Shown here: piece after piece, positions 5,417 to 6,956 of the stretch
How positions within the stretch are numbered: the stretch's first letter is position 1
Layout: each line of letters opens with the position of its first letter
Assembly: GCA_016880505.1 (NCBI GenBank)
Contig: JAEHDI010001201.1
Span: 1-6,956, forward strand
Direction of reading: 5' to 3'
DNA length: 6,956 nucleotides
Source of the DNA: Bryobacterales bacterium
GTDB taxonomy: Bacteria > Acidobacteriota > Terriglobia > Bryobacterales > Bryobacteraceae
Made by a program: the position numbers and the translations under genes
The notes under the pieces: model-generated
What the model was told of the DNA's origin: nothing
The model's input: only the letters and a program-made list of their open reading frames with translations
The model's database searches: none

Positions 5417-6496
5417 GTGAACCTTCGGATACCGTGTTTGTTCTTTGCCAACCTTCTGGCGTCTGGCACCGGAATGCCCCAGACAACGGCCGACGCGTAC
5501 GCCGCCCGAGGTTCGAGGTCGTTTGAAGAAGGCCTGTACGCAGACGCACGGAAAGATCTGGAGGCGGCCGTGAAGCTCGACCGCACCCAGGTAGAGGCGC
5601 TCATACTTCTTGTCCGCATACACCTGATCGAGAAGGATTACGATGGGGCGGCCGATCTCCTGATCCCCCTGGCCCAGTCGCCGTCCGCCGACGCCGAGTC
5701 GAGGATGCTGCTCGCCTATACGCTCGAGAAGAAGGGTGACTTCCGCCTAGCGGCCGCGTTGCTCGAGCTAAGCATCGATATCATCACGTGGGGCGGCGAC
5801 GCCACGTATGCGGCGGCCGCCCGGGCGCGTATAAAGCTCGGGGACTACGAACGGGCAGCGACGCTCTGCGAACGGGGGATGGAGTCCAGCCCGAACTCCG
5901 ACCGTCTTCTTCGCGTCTACGCTTCCCTTCCGGCGGACGTCATTGGGAAACGAATTGCCGACCGCCTCGCGAAACTTTCTGGCGAGAAAGACGGCGGGGC
6001 AGCGCGAATAGTGCTCGGCCGAATCCTCTCGGCGATCGACGCAGGCGCCGTGCCGAATGCGCGGGAGAGCGCCACCCGGCTCCTCGCAGAGGCCGCTGCA
6101 CGGGAGCCCGAGAACATCTCCGCTCAGTACAATCTCGGACGGCTCGAACGTTTGGCCTGGCACACAGTGGACGCCAAACGCTCGCTCGAGAAAGCCCTCA
6201 GCTTGAATCCAGACGATGACCTTCGCACTTTGATCCAGACGCAGTTGGCGCTCGCCGAACTGGCGTCGGGCGATGAGAATGCGGCCGAACGTTCCTTCCG
6301 CTCCGCTCTCGATTCGAACCGCCGGTGTTCCCAACCGAGTGCCGATGCCGCCCTGGAATACGTCCGGTTCCTGAATCTCCGGTCACGAGACGATGAGGCA
6401 AAGAAACTGCTCACTGAGATCTCACGGTGGGACCTCGGCGCAGCTGAGGAGTTTCTGGCCTCCGGTCAGGCTGCGCCACCCGAGTCGAACCGGTAG
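5417..6496 (+). CDS. Exported tetratricopeptide (TPR) repeat protein
   Basis: The 359-residue product starts at a GTG with AGGA 10 bases upstream. Residues 1-24 look like a signal peptide: MNLR, then hydrophobic IPCLFFANLLAS, with the cleavage site uncertain. The mature chain is almost wholly helical TPR-like repeats. Visible 34-residue-type units lie at about 27-56, 59-88, 94-123, 128-158, 234-265, 273-302 and 308-337. The clearest is AQYNLGRLERLAWHTVDAKR with the following SLEKALSLNPD (236-266). Residues about 160-232 fit the repeat pattern poorly but remain helical. TPR arrays mediate protein contacts; no enzyme motif is present, so it is probably a periplasmic scaffold or assembly factor. 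It diverges from the DUF2911 gene across 140 bp and converges with the permease gene, 21 bp separating the stops. Confidence in TPR assignment is high, in a specific role nil. Confidence 0.88.
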   Translation: MNLRIPCLFFANLLASGTGMPQTTADAYAARGSRSFEEGLYADARKDLEAAVKLDRTQVEALILLVRIHLIEKDYDGAADLLIPLAQSPSADAESRMLLAYTLEKKGDFRLAAALLELSIDIITWGGDATYAAAARARIKLGDYERAATLCERGMESSPNSDRLLRVYASLPADVIGKRIADRLAKLSGEKDGGAARIVLGRILSAIDAGAVPNARESATRLLAEAAAREPENISAQYNLGRLERLAWHTVDAKRSLEKALSLNPDDDLRTLIQTQLALAELASGDENAAERSFRSALDSNRRCSQPSADAALEYVRFLNLRSRDDEAKKLLTEISRWDLGAAEEFLASGQAAPPESNR

Positions 6497-6517
6497 TGGG
6501 ACAACATCAAATCACTG

Positions 6518-6956
6518 TCACTCGCTGTAGCTGACCTCGAAGCCACGGGCGCGGTGGGCGGCGTAGGCGAGCACGGCAGCCACGACCAGCATCAGGCCCG
6601 GAATGGCCAGCCAGGCAGGCGTCGGCGCCGTTTCCACGGCGATCAGCGCCAGGACGCCTTTCGGCGGGAGGCTCACAGGGCAGAGCGACTTCAGATAGAA
6701 GATGACGCTCGCCTTCTTGAGTACGGACGGGAGGAAGGGATTGATCCCTTCCCAAATCATCACCAGCGCCGCCGGAAGCATCGGATTTCGAAACACCATA
6801 CCCAGAAACAGGAAGACTGCTCCGTATCCGGCGCAGGCGAGCGTCGCAACCAGGACGTACCAGGCGAGGTGTTCGAGCCCCGGTCCGCGAAACACGTGCT
6901 CCCGGAATTCCGGTCCGAGGTGCAGCGACATCAGAACAAACGAGGCCGCCACGCTG
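6518..6956 (-). CDS. ABC-2 type transporter permease-like membrane protein, 5' end beyond window
   Basis: The frame is open from the right window edge to a TGA at 6518-6520; a GTG at 6952 is probably internal, because no stop or ribosome binding site precedes it in the window and the chain begins mid-domain. Numbering from that GTG, 144 residues are visible. Hydrophobic segments lie at about 29-52 (WYVLVATLACAGYGAVFLFL core), 58-75 and 114-133 (LAIPGLMLVVAAVLAYAA core), and the protein ends with a short polar tail. FRNPMLPAALVMIWEGINPF (54-73) followed by LPSVLKKASVIFYLKSLCP (74-92) resembles ABC-2 type permeases of Acidobacteria, an association I make from memory. Such permeases work with a separate ATPase, which would be expected in the adjoining sequence. 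The substrate cannot be told. It is tail to tail with the TPR gene, without a visible terminator between them. Confidence 0.75.
   Translation of the reverse strand, partial: SVAASFVLMSLHLGPEFREHVFRGPGLEHLAWYVLVATLACAGYGAVFLFLGMVFRNPMLPAALVMIWEGINPFLPSVLKKASVIFYLKSLCPVSLPPKGVLALIAVETAPTPAWLAIPGLMLVVAAVLAYAAHRARGFEVSYSE

Noticed and set aside
5407..5420. Tiny frame ATG GGA CGA AAG TGA overlapping the GTG start of the TPR gene, considered as a leader peptide
   Set aside because: Four codons with no own ribosome binding site; the GTGA overlap is readily due to chance.
6497..6517. Possible bidirectional terminator between the TPR gene and the permease gene
   Set aside because: The 21-bp gap contains no inverted repeat of useful length and no T-run.

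Overview
The window is a densely coding, GC-rich stretch of a bacterial chromosome with seven protein genes, two of them cut by the window edges. No RNA genes, insertion sequences, CRISPR arrays or other mobile elements are visible, and no stretch over 150 bases lacks a gene. The gene content points to a soil-type Acidobacteriota, possibly Bryobacterales/Solibacter-like: exported FG-GAP, TPR and DUF2911 proteins, an Sb-PDE-like secreted PHP phosphoesterase, several non-HemE uroporphyrinogen-decarboxylase (URO-D) superfamily proteins, and an ABC-2 type permease. That lineage call is inferred from gene content and coding style, not from a marker gene; Planctomycetota or Verrucomicrobiota remain possible.

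Layout. On the minus strand, 1-749 is the N-terminal two thirds of a URO-D superfamily protein that runs off the left edge. It diverges from a plus-strand pair: a flavin reductase-like protein (825-1394) and, 27 bp later, an exported FG-GAP/VCBS beta-propeller protein (1422-2642). The propeller gene meets a minus-strand cluster tail to tail with a 7-bp overlap. In transcription order that cluster is DUF2911 (5276-4746), a secreted PHP/Sb-PDE-like phosphoesterase (4741-3659) and a second, complete URO-D-family methyltransferase-like protein (3640-2636), with gaps of only 4 and 18 bp. A 140-bp divergent spacer (5277-5416) holds the best promoter of the window, for the DUF2911 gene, and a nested inverted repeat. 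On its other side an exported TPR protein (5417-6496) runs rightward and converges on the C-terminal part of an ABC-2-like permease (6518-6956, minus) that is cut by the right edge.

How the genes may work together. The DUF2911-PHP-URO-D cluster looks like one transcription unit combining two exported proteins with one cytoplasmic enzyme. The complete URO-D protein carries the His-x-Cys...Cys zinc-site pattern of MtaA/MtbA-type methyltransferases, so methyl transfer is more likely than haem synthesis. No corrinoid protein or reductive activator lies in the window, so any methyl-transfer pathway must have its other parts elsewhere. Nothing here is clearly a new defence or mobile system. The most useful leads are the unusual three-gene cluster, two URO-D paralogues close together, the seven-bladed propeller with one degenerate blade, and a promoter octamer shared by two genes.
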